A stretch of DNA of 35,373 bases from an uncultured Fibrobacter sp. Lineage in GTDB: Bacteria; Fibrobacterota; Fibrobacteria; Fibrobacterales; Fibrobacteraceae. Position 1 is the stretch's first letter. Each line of letters begins with the position of its first letter. The notes below the pieces were generated by a model, which had not been told where the DNA came from, did not search any database, and worked only from the letters and a program-made list of their open reading frames with translations. This document shows positions 22,299 to 31,368 of this stretch, piece after piece. The translations under genes were made by a program, and so were the position numbers. The stretch is taken from positions 1-35,373 of the forward strand of contig CAMKNA010000024.1 of the NCBI GenBank assembly GCA_946414075.1, in the 5' to 3' direction.

Positions 22299-23730
22299 GC
22301 ACCAGCGCCACCAATATGGTGGTGGTCATGCTGATGAAGGGCATCCAGGGCCAGCTGAAAATGCCGCCCAGCACGGCGGGCACGCCAAAGGCGGGAATCC
22401 CCTGCACCAGCACGAGACTCGCCATGCCGCAAAGCACCGCCACAACAACCTGCCAACTGCGAAGCTTCTTCACAAAGAAGGCCAGCAGGAACATACCAAG
22501 CAGCGGCCCCGTAAAAAGCCCCGTAAAGAACAGAGCATTCTTGAGAAGGCTCCCCTGCTGGGTGGCCGCAAACAACGCAAAGAACACGCCCAGCACGCCC
22601 CAAACCACCGTCCAGATTTTAGCACGCTTAAGGCCCCCAATCCCTTCGGATTCACCCCAACCCAGGAAGTCGTGCTCCGAAGTGTTGCTAAGGGAATTGA
22701 TGGCACCGGAAAGGCTACTCATGGCGGCAGCACAGATGGCCGCCACGATCAGGCCCGTTACGCCCGAAGGCAACCCGTGGACAATGAAGTAGGGGAACAC
22801 ATCATTCTGACCCGTGCCCTCGGGCAAGGCCGCCACATGGGAAACCTTGTAGTAAACATAGAGAGCGGCGCCCACCCAGTAGAACAATATGGAAACCGCA
22901 CAGCCAAGCACCATGGAAAGCACGCTGGAACGGTTGGCCGCCTTCACATCTTTCACGCTCAGGTAACGCTGCACGAACTGCTGGTCACAACCGCGTATGG
23001 CGATCTCGAGAATGGCATAGGCAAAGCCAGCAGACACAAGTGTCCGGGCATCGGAAATGTCGAAAGAAGGATTCCACCAGCGGGTCTTGCCGGCTTCGCT
23101 TGCGAGAGTTGCCATCTCACCGAAACCACCCACGGCATTGGCGATAAGCACAAGCACCAGCAGGCCACCGCCAAAGAACACGCAGAACTGGAGCACATCG
23201 GTCCATATCACCGCCTTGATGCCCCCAAGCCAGGTATAGAAAATCGCCACGGCGGCAGAAACGATAATAGCCACCTTCAAGTCCACATTCAAAATCTGGG
23301 CCAGCACCAGCGACGGCGCAAAAAGCAGAATACCCGTACGGAGCAGCAAATGCATACAGTAGAAGATGGCGGCCAGCCTACGCACCCCGCGGGAGAACCG
23401 CACCTCGAAAAGTTCATAGGCGCTGCTGATACCCGAGCTGCGGAAACGCGGAATAAAGACAAAACCCACCACAAAGATGCTTATCAAGGCGCCAATCTGG
23501 AACATCAAAAAAGTCATGTCGTCGCCGAACACATCGGCAGGGGCGCCCAAGAAGGTGGTGGCACTCACCGATGTGGCGATAAGACTGATACCCACGGCCA
23601 CCCAGGGCATGGAACCACCACCGAACATGTATTCCTTCAAGTTCCTGTTGCCGCGAGAAACCCAGAGCCCAACTAACAGGGAGAACAACAGGTAGGCCGC
23701 AAGAACCACCCAATCCAAAACAGTAAACAT
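22270..23730 (-). CDS. Sodium:solute symporter (SSS family)
   Basis: 486 residues, about 13 hydrophobic helices. N-terminal LDWVVLAAYLLFSLLVGLWVSRG followed by NLKEYMFGGGSMPWVAVGISLIAT and SATTFLGAP is the SSS core (Na+-coupled uptake); GGIKAVIWTDVLQ and the later SSLSGAINSLSNTSEHD are also family motifs. The substrate cannot be read; panthothenate, sialic acid, proline or sugar are possible in this family. AGGAG lies eight bases before ATG and contains the stop of the upstream GGDEF gene, so the two are coupled. Last gene of the leftward lptF-lptG-GGDEF-SSS operon; the 3' end overlaps the convergent lipoprotein gene. Confidence 0.88.
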   Translation of the reverse strand: MFTVLDWVVLAAYLLFSLLVGLWVSRGNRNLKEYMFGGGSMPWVAVGISLIATSVSATTFLGAPADVFGDDMTFLMFQIGALISIFVVGFVFIPRFRSSGISSAYELFEVRFSRGVRRLAAIFYCMHLLLRTGILLFAPSLVLAQILNVDLKVAIIVSAAVAIFYTWLGGIKAVIWTDVLQFCVFFGGGLLVLVLIANAVGGFGEMATLASEAGKTRWWNPSFDISDARTLVSAGFAYAILEIAIRGCDQQFVQRYLSVKDVKAANRSSVLSMVLGCAVSILFYWVGAALYVYYKVSHVAALPEGTGQNDVFPYFIVHGLPSGVTGLIVAAICAAAMSSLSGAINSLSNTSEHDFLGWGESEGIGGLKRAKIWTVVWGVLGVFFALFAATQQGSLLKNALFFTGLFTGPLLGMFLLAFFVKKLRSWQVVVAVLCGMASLVLVQGIPAFGVPAVLGGIFSWPWMPFISMTTTILVALVLRVFSWRPS

Positions 23731-23741
23731 AGGGAAAACTC

Positions 23742-25559
23742 CTAAACCGTTTCCGTGTACTGGACAACCTGATTGCGACCGCCTTCCTTGGCCTTGTACA
23801 GGGCCTGGTCCGCAAAGTTCACAGCCTTCATCATGTTGTCGTTGAATTCCGGCGTCACCAAGTACGCCCCAATACTGATGCTCACGCGCAAGGGACTCGC
23901 CTGGTGCACCTCGAATTCCAGCTGGAGTACGGCCTTGCGGATGCGCTCCGCCGTTTCGATCATACCTTCAGGCGTAGTGTCCACCAAGCCCACCACAAAT
24001 TCTTCTCCACCGAAACGGGCAACAATGTCGATATCCTTGCGGATCTCATTCATCAAGGTCTTTGCAATCCCAATAATCACCACATCGCCAATTTCATGAC
24101 CATAAGTATCGTTCACGCTCTTGAAATGGTCTATGTCCATCATCAGCACGCCGATGTTATACTTACGCCTGTCAGCACGAATCTTCTCGGTACGCAAGGC
24201 TTCCGGCATGGAGCGCTTGTTCAGGAGCCCGGTCATACCATCGCGAATAGCTTCGTCCTTTTTGGTCTCGTACTGGCTAGCCCTGGCATAGGCAAAGCCG
24301 GCCACACCAGCGAAAGCCTTCAAGAGCTGCATCTCATGTTCGGTGTAACGACCAGAAGTACGGCTCTCGAGACAGATGGCCAGCTCGGCTTGGCCCGCGT
24401 TGTTGTCCGTGGAAATGGGCATCACAAACAGCTGCCGAAAATCCATGTTCTTGTTTTCGCGATTGTCTATACGCGGAATATACTGGCTAGAGCTAGAACT
24501 GAAGAAGCGCTCCACAGGACGGTTCTGGAAAAGCGCCAATACTGCAAGGCCCTTGTCCGAAAGGGTAAACCTTTTGCCGTTGAACTGTTCGCAATCAATA
24601 CCATCGGCACAGACCACACTCCCTTCCCGTTCCTTGCGGGTGTCAATCTGCTCCTGTTTGTCCAAGGCAAGAAGCATCATGCGGTCGTAGGGAATGTTCT
24701 GCTTGACATAATCGAAAATCTGACGGTAGATATCCTTGACGGACATGGTCTGGAAGAACTTATGCTGGTAGCTGTACAGAATGCTGAACTGGTGCTGTCC
24801 TATGAAGTTCTTCGCCGAAACGAAACTCTTGTAGTAGAGGGCATACAGGGCGCTGGCGATATGGGTAAGAGCTTGGACCGTGGCCTGGTTGAAGGCGTTG
24901 GGGTACAGCGAATCCACCACCAGGGCGCCCATGCGGTTCTTGCTCTGGTCTAGGATGGGGACCGCCACCAGCGACTTGACCATGGGATTATCGATATAAT
25001 AAAGCAGGGACTTGCCGCCGGAAAGGTCACCCTCCAGCAGGCGCTCCACATCCATATTGAAAAGCTGGCCGATAAGCCCAGAAGTTTCCGTCACCTTCAC
25101 ATCGGATGCAATCTGGGTACTGGGGTCCGCGCTGTAGACGCGGATCCCCCATTCCTTGTAGCTGCTCAGAGAAGAGAAGATTACCAGGGAATGGGCATTG
25201 GGAATCACACGCTTGAGCCCCTGAAGCAAGTCCGTCATGGCTTTGTTCACATCGGCGTTTGCGCGGGCCCAAACCTGGTTCACTTTCAGGGTGGAATTGG
25301 GCTCGTTAAACTCAGTAGATTCGTCCTTAACGGCATTGCGAAGATCCGGCGCCACCGCAGGCGCAAGGCCCGTGGCCCGCATGGCACGGGTTACCACCGG
25401 AATGCTGGAAGTCTTGCTGCCCGGAATGCGGGGCAGGTTCATATAGCCCAAGGCCACGGCAATGCCCGCCACGGGGATCAGGAATAGGAACATCCCCCCC
25501 TGGAACGCGACGCCTATCAGCAGACCCGCCACCATGAACAATACATTCGACATCAACAT
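23742..25559 (-). CDS. GGDEF protein: two membrane helices, GAF-like regions, diguanylate cyclase domain
   Basis: 605 residues; GAGG lies six bases before ATG. Two N-terminal membrane helices (~4-40), a linker, then two GAF-like regions (~85-245 and ~265-430; the first contains VKSLVAVPILDQSKNRMGALVV, typical of GAF). The C-terminal ~440-600 region is a full GGDEF domain: DGMTGLLNKRS, MMDIDHFKSVNDTYGHEIGD and the active-site RFGGEEF near 517, so it is predicted to make c-di-GMP from two GTP. The inhibitory I-site position reads KDID in place of RxxD, so product inhibition may be weak. It sits between lptG (9-base gap) and the symporter in one operon. The GAF ligand is unknown. Confidence 0.88.
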   Translation of the reverse strand: MLMSNVLFMVAGLLIGVAFQGGMFLFLIPVAGIAVALGYMNLPRIPGSKTSSIPVVTRAMRATGLAPAVAPDLRNAVKDESTEFNEPNSTLKVNQVWARANADVNKAMTDLLQGLKRVIPNAHSLVIFSSLSSYKEWGIRVYSADPSTQIASDVKVTETSGLIGQLFNMDVERLLEGDLSGGKSLLYYIDNPMVKSLVAVPILDQSKNRMGALVVDSLYPNAFNQATVQALTHIASALYALYYKSFVSAKNFIGQHQFSILYSYQHKFFQTMSVKDIYRQIFDYVKQNIPYDRMMLLALDKQEQIDTRKEREGSVVCADGIDCEQFNGKRFTLSDKGLAVLALFQNRPVERFFSSSSSQYIPRIDNRENKNMDFRQLFVMPISTDNNAGQAELAICLESRTSGRYTEHEMQLLKAFAGVAGFAYARASQYETKKDEAIRDGMTGLLNKRSMPEALRTEKIRADRRKYNIGVLMMDIDHFKSVNDTYGHEIGDVVIIGIAKTLMNEIRKDIDIVARFGGEEFVVGLVDTTPEGMIETAERIRKAVLQLEFEVHQASPLRVSISIGAYLVTPEFNDNMMKAVNFADQALYKAKEGGRNQVVQYTETV

Positions 25560-25568
25560 CCAAAACCT

Positions 25569-26660
25569 CTACAGCCTAAATGAGCGGTACAGCATGGTAG
25601 AAGCCAAAGCCCCGAACACAAGGTGGCTTATCCAGGCACCCATGAAAGGGGACAGGGCCCCATTCTCGCCCATCTTCAATCCGATACGCTCCAAGATATA
25701 ATAGCTAAAAACCAACAATAGGCCAATGCCGAACTTCTGAGAAAGCCCCCCGGAGCGGGTATAACGGTGGCAAAGGGCAGCCCCGATCAACAGCACAATT
25801 AAATTCATCCAATGCGCTGACCGCTTGAAATACAGCGCCGTCTCCATGGCTCGGGTATCTTCGCCCGACCGTTTCAGCACCTCGATACGCTTGAGAACCA
25901 TCTTGGAATCCATTTCGTCGGGGACCTGGCGTTCGTTGATCAAATCTTCCGGATGCGTATCAACCCTTTTCACCAACTTTTCCTTAGCAAAGGGAAACAC
26001 CTTAACGGAACCGTCCCTATCAAAAATCCGTCTGTATCCCCGTTCAAAAAGCCAATAGCCCACTCCCTCTTCTTCCGCCCAAGAAACACTCTTCGCGTCG
26101 AATCGTTCCACCAGGTGTCCCTGGTCACGCAAGAGCAGCACAACATCTCGCCCCACTTTTCTTTCACCCGAATAATGCCTAAAGAACCAACTGGCCCTCT
26201 CGCTATCGATAAAGGTGAAATTACTCTTTTCTTTAATTCGTGGGTTCTTCTTTTTCTGGGCGTTGGTCTCCATGATTTCTAGACGCTTATGGTTCGCGTC
26301 AGGCAACCAAAGCTCGCTCATTTCGTAAGAGCCAAGGGATACCAATACGCCAAAAAGAAATATGGGCATCAGTGTACGGAACGGATTCTGTCCCGAACTT
26401 TGCATGGCACTCATCTCCAGGTGGCGAGTCATGTTACCTACCGAAGCAAGTACCGCAATGAACAAAGCTACCGGCGTAATCAGGTACAGGATGTAGGGCA
26501 AATAGCTGAAGTAGTAATCGTATACGGACTGCACATCGCGGGCAAGCCATGTCTTGATATTGCCAACGAAGTCGATGACCACAAACATAAAGATGGCACC
26601 CACCACCACGATAAGGAACATCTTCAAAAAATTGCGTATGAGATAACGAGAGAACTTCAT
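25569..26660 (-). CDS. lptG: LptG/LptF-family LPS export permease (second gene)
   Basis: 363 residues from ATG 26660, which overlaps the stop of the preceding permease gene by four bases (ATGA); frames extending further upstream are shadows of that gene. MKFSRYLIRNFLKMFLIVVVGA and the next three helices, with NMTRHLEMSAMQSSGQNPFR and SLGSYEMSELWLPDANHKR, are YjgP/YjgQ (LptF/G) hallmarks; a ~170-residue beta-jellyroll periplasmic domain follows, then three C-terminal helices. Together with LptF and cytoplasmic LptB it extracts lipopolysaccharide from the inner membrane. Assignment as LptG is from gene order. It is followed after nine bases by the GGDEF gene. Confidence 0.85.
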   Translation of the reverse strand: MKFSRYLIRNFLKMFLIVVVGAIFMFVVIDFVGNIKTWLARDVQSVYDYYFSYLPYILYLITPVALFIAVLASVGNMTRHLEMSAMQSSGQNPFRTLMPIFLFGVLVSLGSYEMSELWLPDANHKRLEIMETNAQKKKNPRIKEKSNFTFIDSERASWFFRHYSGERKVGRDVVLLLRDQGHLVERFDAKSVSWAEEEGVGYWLFERGYRRIFDRDGSVKVFPFAKEKLVKRVDTHPEDLINERQVPDEMDSKMVLKRIEVLKRSGEDTRAMETALYFKRSAHWMNLIVLLIGAALCHRYTRSGGLSQKFGIGLLLVFSYYILERIGLKMGENGALSPFMGAWISHLVFGALASTMLYRSFRL

Positions 26661-28057
26661 CCTATCCTCTTCGTGAACTTCTTGAAGAAACCACCCACCG
26701 CACGCACAGCCCTGAAGAACTTGGAATCTCCGGAGAAGCGGTCCCTGACCATGGCCACCGTTATAAACACCCCAAAGGCGCCGATGATGATGTTGGATGC
26801 CCACATGGCAAGTTCAGGCGAGATAATCAGGCGGTCCGCCAAATTCTCACCACCAATCAGGCAGATCCAGTAAATGACAAAGAACGCCAGGCTATAGAGA
26901 ATACCCGTACCGATACCGCCCTTCCGGGCCATAATCCCAAGCGGGGCCCCAATCAGAACAAAGATAAAACAGGCAAAAGAGGTGCTGAACTTTTTGTGTA
27001 TTTCCACCAAATACTGGGCCTGGCGTTTTTCTTCGACTTCCATTCGGCCTCGCAGACGTTCTGTGGTACGGAGCACGCCCTGTTCTTGGGAGCGCACCCT
27101 TGAAATTATACCGAATCGCCGACGACTATCTTCCGTTTCCGAAATGCGTACGCTATCAGGGACCACACTATCACCCTGGACTATGCGGCATGTAGCCTTA
27201 AGCGAAGCCAGTCGGGTATCCTTAGCGTAGCTCGCCAAGGAGTCGTAGTTGTGTTTGGCCTCATCCACCACAGCCATCATCATCTCGACCGGCATTTCGC
27301 GATCACTCCTGTAGCTGCGGCTACGGCGCTCTAGCCTGTCGTCCACATTCTCCATGGCCAAGTCTTGCGAATAAAAACGGATGCGGAAATAGTTCTCCGG
27401 ATTATCGGGATCCACCATGTGGGTTTCACCACTGCGGAGCCTGAACATGAGGGTCGCCCCATTGTCCACATAATCCAAGGTGGCGCTATCCGCATAGACA
27501 ATACGGGGAGCACCCCTCCGTTCCATTTCGTACACCTGGATCCCGTAAAGCGTGCCCGATACCTGATCGATACGGCTCACCCATAACTGAACATCGGGAA
27601 ACTGGGTAATCAGGCGCCCGGCGTCGATAAACACATGGGGCTTCTTCCTAGAAACAGCGTTCATCAGCTCCACGGAACGGTGGTTCGCTTCGGGCAGCAC
27701 CCAATTGTTGAACAGTACCATGAGCACCGATATGAGCATGGCCACAAGCATCACCGGGCGCATCAGGGAAAGGGGCGACATTCCCGCGGCCTTTACCGCC
27801 GTAATCTCCTGGTCCCCAGAAAGGCGCCCAAAGGTCATAAGGCAAGCTACAAGCACCGCCATGGGAATAGACAGGGAAAGCATCCAGGCAAGATTTAAAA
27901 CAAAAATTTCAAGGACCGTGGAGACCGGAAGCCCCTTAGAAAGCACATTGTCCAAAATCTTCACCAGGAAATCCACGACAAATAAAAATGTGATGCCAAA
28001 AAGAGCCGCCAAAAAGGGGGCTATCAGCTCTTTCAAGACATAACGGACTAAAATCAT
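26657..28057 (-). CDS. lptF: LptF/LptG-family LPS export permease (first gene)
   Basis: 466 residues, about 100 longer than E. coli LptF (366). Residues 1-110 hold three helices with MILVRYVLKELIAPFLAALFG and the coupling segment FGRLSGDQEITAVKAAGMSP, the LptF/G signature. The periplasmic jellyroll (~130-240) is followed by an unusual charged, helix-rich insert of ~130 residues (~240-370, with RRSRSYRSDREM, KHNYDSLASYAKD, RLRGRMEVEEKRQAQY). Three C-terminal helices (~375-450) follow. It works with LptG and LptB in LPS transport. First gene of the four-gene leftward operon; only GGGA precedes ATG. Divergent from bamD. Confidence 0.88.
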   Translation of the reverse strand: MILVRYVLKELIAPFLAALFGITFLFVVDFLVKILDNVLSKGLPVSTVLEIFVLNLAWMLSLSIPMAVLVACLMTFGRLSGDQEITAVKAAGMSPLSLMRPVMLVAMLISVLMVLFNNWVLPEANHRSVELMNAVSRKKPHVFIDAGRLITQFPDVQLWVSRIDQVSGTLYGIQVYEMERRGAPRIVYADSATLDYVDNGATLMFRLRSGETHMVDPDNPENYFRIRFYSQDLAMENVDDRLERRSRSYRSDREMPVEMMMAVVDEAKHNYDSLASYAKDTRLASLKATCRIVQGDSVVPDSVRISETEDSRRRFGIISRVRSQEQGVLRTTERLRGRMEVEEKRQAQYLVEIHKKFSTSFACFIFVLIGAPLGIMARKGGIGTGILYSLAFFVIYWICLIGGENLADRLIISPELAMWASNIIIGAFGVFITVAMVRDRFSGDSKFFRAVRAVGGFFKKFTKRIG

Positions 28058-28077
28058 TTTCCCGGTGATTTACTTTT

Positions 28078-28104
28078 TTCTAATTTGATAGCTGAAAATT
28101 AGAA
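28078..28104. repeat. AT-rich inverted repeat between divergent lptF and bamD-like genes
   Basis: TTCTAATTT, nine bases, AAATTAGAA: perfect 9-base arms with half-sites 18 bases apart. It lies 20 bases upstream of lptF and 17 bases upstream of the bamD-like start. It could be an operator or a 5'-leader hairpin. Confidence 0.5.
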
Positions 28105-28121
28105 TTAACCAAAGAAAAAAA

Positions 28122-28970
28122 ATGACCCCTTATCCAAAGTCTGCCCTAATACTCTGTCTTTTTGCCCTGGCGGGTTTACTGAACGGCTGTTCCTCTGATC
28201 GCGGGAAAGTCAACCATACGGAATTCTGCTTAAACAAGTACCAGGCCGCCAAGGAACTTTTTGAAAAGCATAAGTACGGCAAGGCTCAGGATCGTTTGGA
28301 AGAAATTCTCAGTCTCTGCGCCGGCACGGGTGTCATAGCGCAAAGCCAGTTTCTGCTAGCCGAAAGCTACTTCAACCTAGAAGAATGGATAGAAGCCCGA
28401 GGCGAGTACGGTTCCTTTGTGCAGAACTTCCCCGGCGACCCCTATATCGAAACTGCCGAATTCCGCAAGGCTATTTCTTCCTTTAACATCGAATTCAAGG
28501 TGGCCCGCGACGAGTCCAACACCACCATTGCCATGAGAGATTTTGAGCGATATCTCAGCAACTACCCCAACAGCCCCTTACGGGATTCCGTCAACTATTA
28601 CTACGGCCTTTTGACAGAACGCCTTGCAGAAAAGGAATTCCAGACCGCACGGCTCTACTACCGCATGGACAAGTACCAGGCCGCCGTCATCTACCTGAAG
28701 GAATTTCTTGAAACATACAAGGTGAGTAAACGGCGTAAGGACGCATTCAAGATCATCGTGGACTCGTACATAGAACTGGACCAGTTCGAGCCGGCACGCA
28801 ACTATCTTACCATGATGCGGGGCGAATTTGCCAACGACGAAGACATCGAGAAGATTTTCCAAAAGAACGAGAAGAATATCGCCAGCGCCGAAAAAGACTT
28901 CGAAAAGCGCATGAAGAAAGACTCCAAGAAAAAGAAAGAAGACAAAGAAGACAAGAAGATGACAGACTAA
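28122..28970 (+). CDS. bamD: BamD-like outer-membrane assembly lipoprotein
   Basis: 282 residues. Signal peptide ends in lipobox LLNGC (Cys ~23). The mature part consists of TPR-like helix pairs (YQAAKELFEKHKYGKAQDRLEEIL, SQFLLAESYFNLEEWIEARGEYGSFV, abbreviated), with NFPGDPYIETAEFRKA and YLSNYPNSPLRDSVNYYYG, the pattern of BamD/YfiO. BamD helps the Bam complex insert beta-barrels. A ~45-residue Lys/Glu/Asp-rich tail at the C-terminus (SAEKDFEKRMKKDSKKKKEDK) is extra. Upstream only AAAGAAAAA precedes ATG. It is followed after four bases by a beta-barrel gene. A generic TPR lipoprotein cannot be excluded. Confidence 0.7.
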   Translation: MTPYPKSALILCLFALAGLLNGCSSDRGKVNHTEFCLNKYQAAKELFEKHKYGKAQDRLEEILSLCAGTGVIAQSQFLLAESYFNLEEWIEARGEYGSFVQNFPGDPYIETAEFRKAISSFNIEFKVARDESNTTIAMRDFERYLSNYPNSPLRDSVNYYYGLLTERLAEKEFQTARLYYRMDKYQAAVIYLKEFLETYKVSKRRKDAFKIIVDSYIELDQFEPARNYLTMMRGEFANDEDIEKIFQKNEKNIASAEKDFEKRMKKDSKKKKEDKEDKKMTD

Positions 28971-28974
28971 AACT

Positions 28975-29817
28975 ATGGCTTCCCTTGCAAAAAAAATTCT
29001 GGTATGGCTCGTGCTATGGGCTGCGGTCATTTCGGCCGCAGAAGATAATGCGGACATCCATGACAACTCCAGAATATCCATCTTTTTGCAACCAGGCATT
29101 TCTTTTCTTAGCTTTGACCAGCGGGAATATTTTCAGGACGCCATCGACACCATCTACCACGAGTTCCTAACTCAGGCGTTGGATAAGCGAGATTCCAACA
29201 ATGTGGCCAAGCAGGACTTTCAGAAGGTCAATTTTTGCTTCCCCATTTACACAGGACTGCAATTTCAATTACGGCAAGACCATTTTGTAAGCGTGGGCGC
29301 CGGGTTTATTTACGACAACGAGTCCGTTGTGCTCACCGACCAGAACAACCGTTCTCACAATTACAGCTATACCATCCAGGGTTTCCCACTTTTTCTGGAA
29401 TACCGGTTCGCCATACCCGTAAACCTGATGACCCTGAACGATGGCAGCCTTTTCAGCATCGCCCTGCGATGGTATTGGGCGCTCCCCCACACCGAAATCT
29501 ATACCAGCTGGGGCAAACTCAATGCAGAAACCCCATTTTATGGAGCGGGATTCGGCATCAGCGTCGGGTACCTGCTGTTCAACTGGAAAAGCATGTATGT
29601 GTTCGGAGATCTCGGGTATAGTTCCATTTCCGTCAAATCCAAAAAAACCTATGCAGATATCGTACCCGACGGCCCCGAAGAAAAAGCAAAGTGGAATATC
29701 GGCGGAATCCAATTGCAGATCCGCGTGAGTTTCGGCATATGGAACAAGCCCGAAACAATAGAGGAAGAAAGCGCAGAAAAACCAGCACCGACTCCAGAGA
29801 CCACAAAACTGGAGTAG
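28975..29817 (+). CDS. Predicted outer-membrane beta-barrel protein
   Basis: 280 residues with signal peptide (KKILVWLVLWAAVISA|AEDN). The mature protein has alternating amphipathic strands with aromatic girdles: FVSVGAGFIYDNESV, FPLFLEYRFAIPVN, FSIALRWYWALP, AGFGISVGYLLF, MYVFGDLGYSSI, IQLQIRVSFGIW, matching an 8-10 strand barrel like those of the OmpX/PorT-like type. A Glu/Pro/Thr-rich tail ends the protein. It begins four bases after the bamD-like gene, so the two are co-transcribed. No specific family recognised. Confidence 0.65.
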   Translation: MASLAKKILVWLVLWAAVISAAEDNADIHDNSRISIFLQPGISFLSFDQREYFQDAIDTIYHEFLTQALDKRDSNNVAKQDFQKVNFCFPIYTGLQFQLRQDHFVSVGAGFIYDNESVVLTDQNNRSHNYSYTIQGFPLFLEYRFAIPVNLMTLNDGSLFSIALRWYWALPHTEIYTSWGKLNAETPFYGAGFGISVGYLLFNWKSMYVFGDLGYSSISVKSKKTYADIVPDGPEEKAKWNIGGIQLQIRVSFGIWNKPETIEEESAEKPAPTPETTKLE

Positions 29818-29820
29818 ACC

Positions 29821-31362
29821 ATGCACTACGCCGAAACCCACTTCAAGTTCAGGCTGCCCTGGTCCCTGCTGTACAGGCCCTGGCCCGAGATACTGACGGA
29901 CGCCCCCTTCCAATTCGTGCCCGGCAAGCAGCCCCTGCTCTGGATTGTGGTGCGGGATGCCCACCGGTTTGGCGTAACCATCAAGAACCTTGAAATTTCT
30001 ATCCAGCGGATCGACGGGAATGGCCCCGCCGAAACCCGCCGCTTTGAACATCTCGACCTGAAGGCCCACAAGCCCTTCCACTTTTTCCCTGTCGGAATCG
30101 GCGCCCTGGAACCGGGCCTTTACGAAATCCTGCCAAAAGTCGTCGCCCATCGCAACGGTAAAGAGAAAACCTTCAAGCGTTGGAACTTCCCGGGACTGAA
30201 ACCCACACCACTGAGAATACAAATTCTCAAGGAAGCTCTCCCCAAGGCACCAGGCTTTTGGGCCGGCGAGATGCATTGCCACACCTACTATTCGGCCGAC
30301 CATGTGGAATATGGCGCAAGCCCCGCCGTCATGCAGCAGGCCGCTGCGGCCATAGGGCTCGACTTCGTGAACTTCACGGACCACGCCTACGATTTCGCTT
30401 TCCAGCTGCAGGACTACACCAGGGAAGTTCCCGACGCCTCGGAAAGATTCCGGGATCTAAAGAAAGAAATTGAAAATCTCCCTGCAGAACCACTTCTCAT
30501 CGCCGGCGAAGAGATCTCCGCAGGCAACAGCAAGGGCGAAAATGTACACATGACTACCCTCGGCCCCGAAGCCTACCTACCCGGCCTCGGCGACTGCGGA
30601 CGCTACTGGCTTAACAACAGGCCCACGCTTTCCATCGAGCGTCTTCTCGAAATGACGGACGCTCCCTGCTTTGCCGCCCACCCCCTGCAGCAAATGGGTG
30701 CTCTAGAAAAATTCATCTTCCGCAGGGGCTACTGGAAATCCAAGGATTTGCACCTGGACAAGAAACACCCCATTCGCGGTATCCAGTTCTGGAACGGTCT
30801 CCGCGACGAAGGTTTTCAGCTGGGAAAAGAATGGTGGATCGAGGAACTGGGCAAGGGGAATTTCCTGCTACCCATCGGCGGAAACGATGCCCACGGCGAC
30901 CTGAACGACACCACCTTCGTGCGGACACCCCTCTTTTCTCTGGGAAACAACCGCCACCATGTTTTTGGGAAAGTCCGTACTGTTGTCGCTGCTACCCCTT
31001 CTATCACGCAGGAGTCATTACGCGAAGCCTTCTCAGGCGACAACTGCTACATCACCGACGGACCCGCCCTCTGGTGGGAACGGGACGGTAGCACCATAAA
31101 GTTCCACGCCCAAAGCACCCAGGATCTAGGCGGCGGTTTCCGCTATATACGCATCTACAAGCGACGCATTCTGGCAGGCGGCAAATGGGCTGCCAAAGAA
31201 GAACTCTGCCCCGAAAGTCTCATAGCCGCAAGCCAGAACGAAACCATCACGGTCCATACCGAAGGCATCGCCTACCTGCGGGCCGAATGCGAAACCGCCA
31301 GCGGCCGCTACGCCATGACATCGGCCGCAAAATGCGCAACCAACGATAGGCTTAAGGTTTAA
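29821..31362 (+). CDS. PHP-domain metal-dependent phosphoesterase-like protein with N-terminal domain
   Basis: 513 residues, no signal peptide. Residues ~1-140 form a strand-rich N-terminal domain of unknown type. The PHP catalytic motifs follow: His152/His154 (EMHCHTYYSAD), Asp187-His188 (NFTDHAYDF), Glu230/Glu231 (IAGEEIS), His287 (AAHP) and Asp356/His358 (GNDAHGD), so all metal ligands are present. Residues ~420-513 form a C-terminal beta domain. PHP proteins hydrolyse phosphoesters using two or three metals; the substrate here is unknown. Three bases separate it from the barrel gene, so it is the third gene of the bamD-like operon, an odd partner for outer-membrane genes. Lack of a signal suggests cytoplasmic action. 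Confidence 0.78.
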   Translation: MHYAETHFKFRLPWSLLYRPWPEILTDAPFQFVPGKQPLLWIVVRDAHRFGVTIKNLEISIQRIDGNGPAETRRFEHLDLKAHKPFHFFPVGIGALEPGLYEILPKVVAHRNGKEKTFKRWNFPGLKPTPLRIQILKEALPKAPGFWAGEMHCHTYYSADHVEYGASPAVMQQAAAAIGLDFVNFTDHAYDFAFQLQDYTREVPDASERFRDLKKEIENLPAEPLLIAGEEISAGNSKGENVHMTTLGPEAYLPGLGDCGRYWLNNRPTLSIERLLEMTDAPCFAAHPLQQMGALEKFIFRRGYWKSKDLHLDKKHPIRGIQFWNGLRDEGFQLGKEWWIEELGKGNFLLPIGGNDAHGDLNDTTFVRTPLFSLGNNRHHVFGKVRTVVAATPSITQESLREAFSGDNCYITDGPALWWERDGSTIKFHAQSTQDLGGGFRYIRIYKRRILAGGKWAAKEELCPESLIAASQNETITVHTEGIAYLRAECETASGRYAMTSAAKCATNDRLKV

Positions 31363-31368
31363 TTCTTT

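Noticed and set aside
22201..23676. A 491-codon + strand frame opposite the symporter
   Set aside because: Highly polar, His/Lys-rich shadow of a membrane protein gene; no support.
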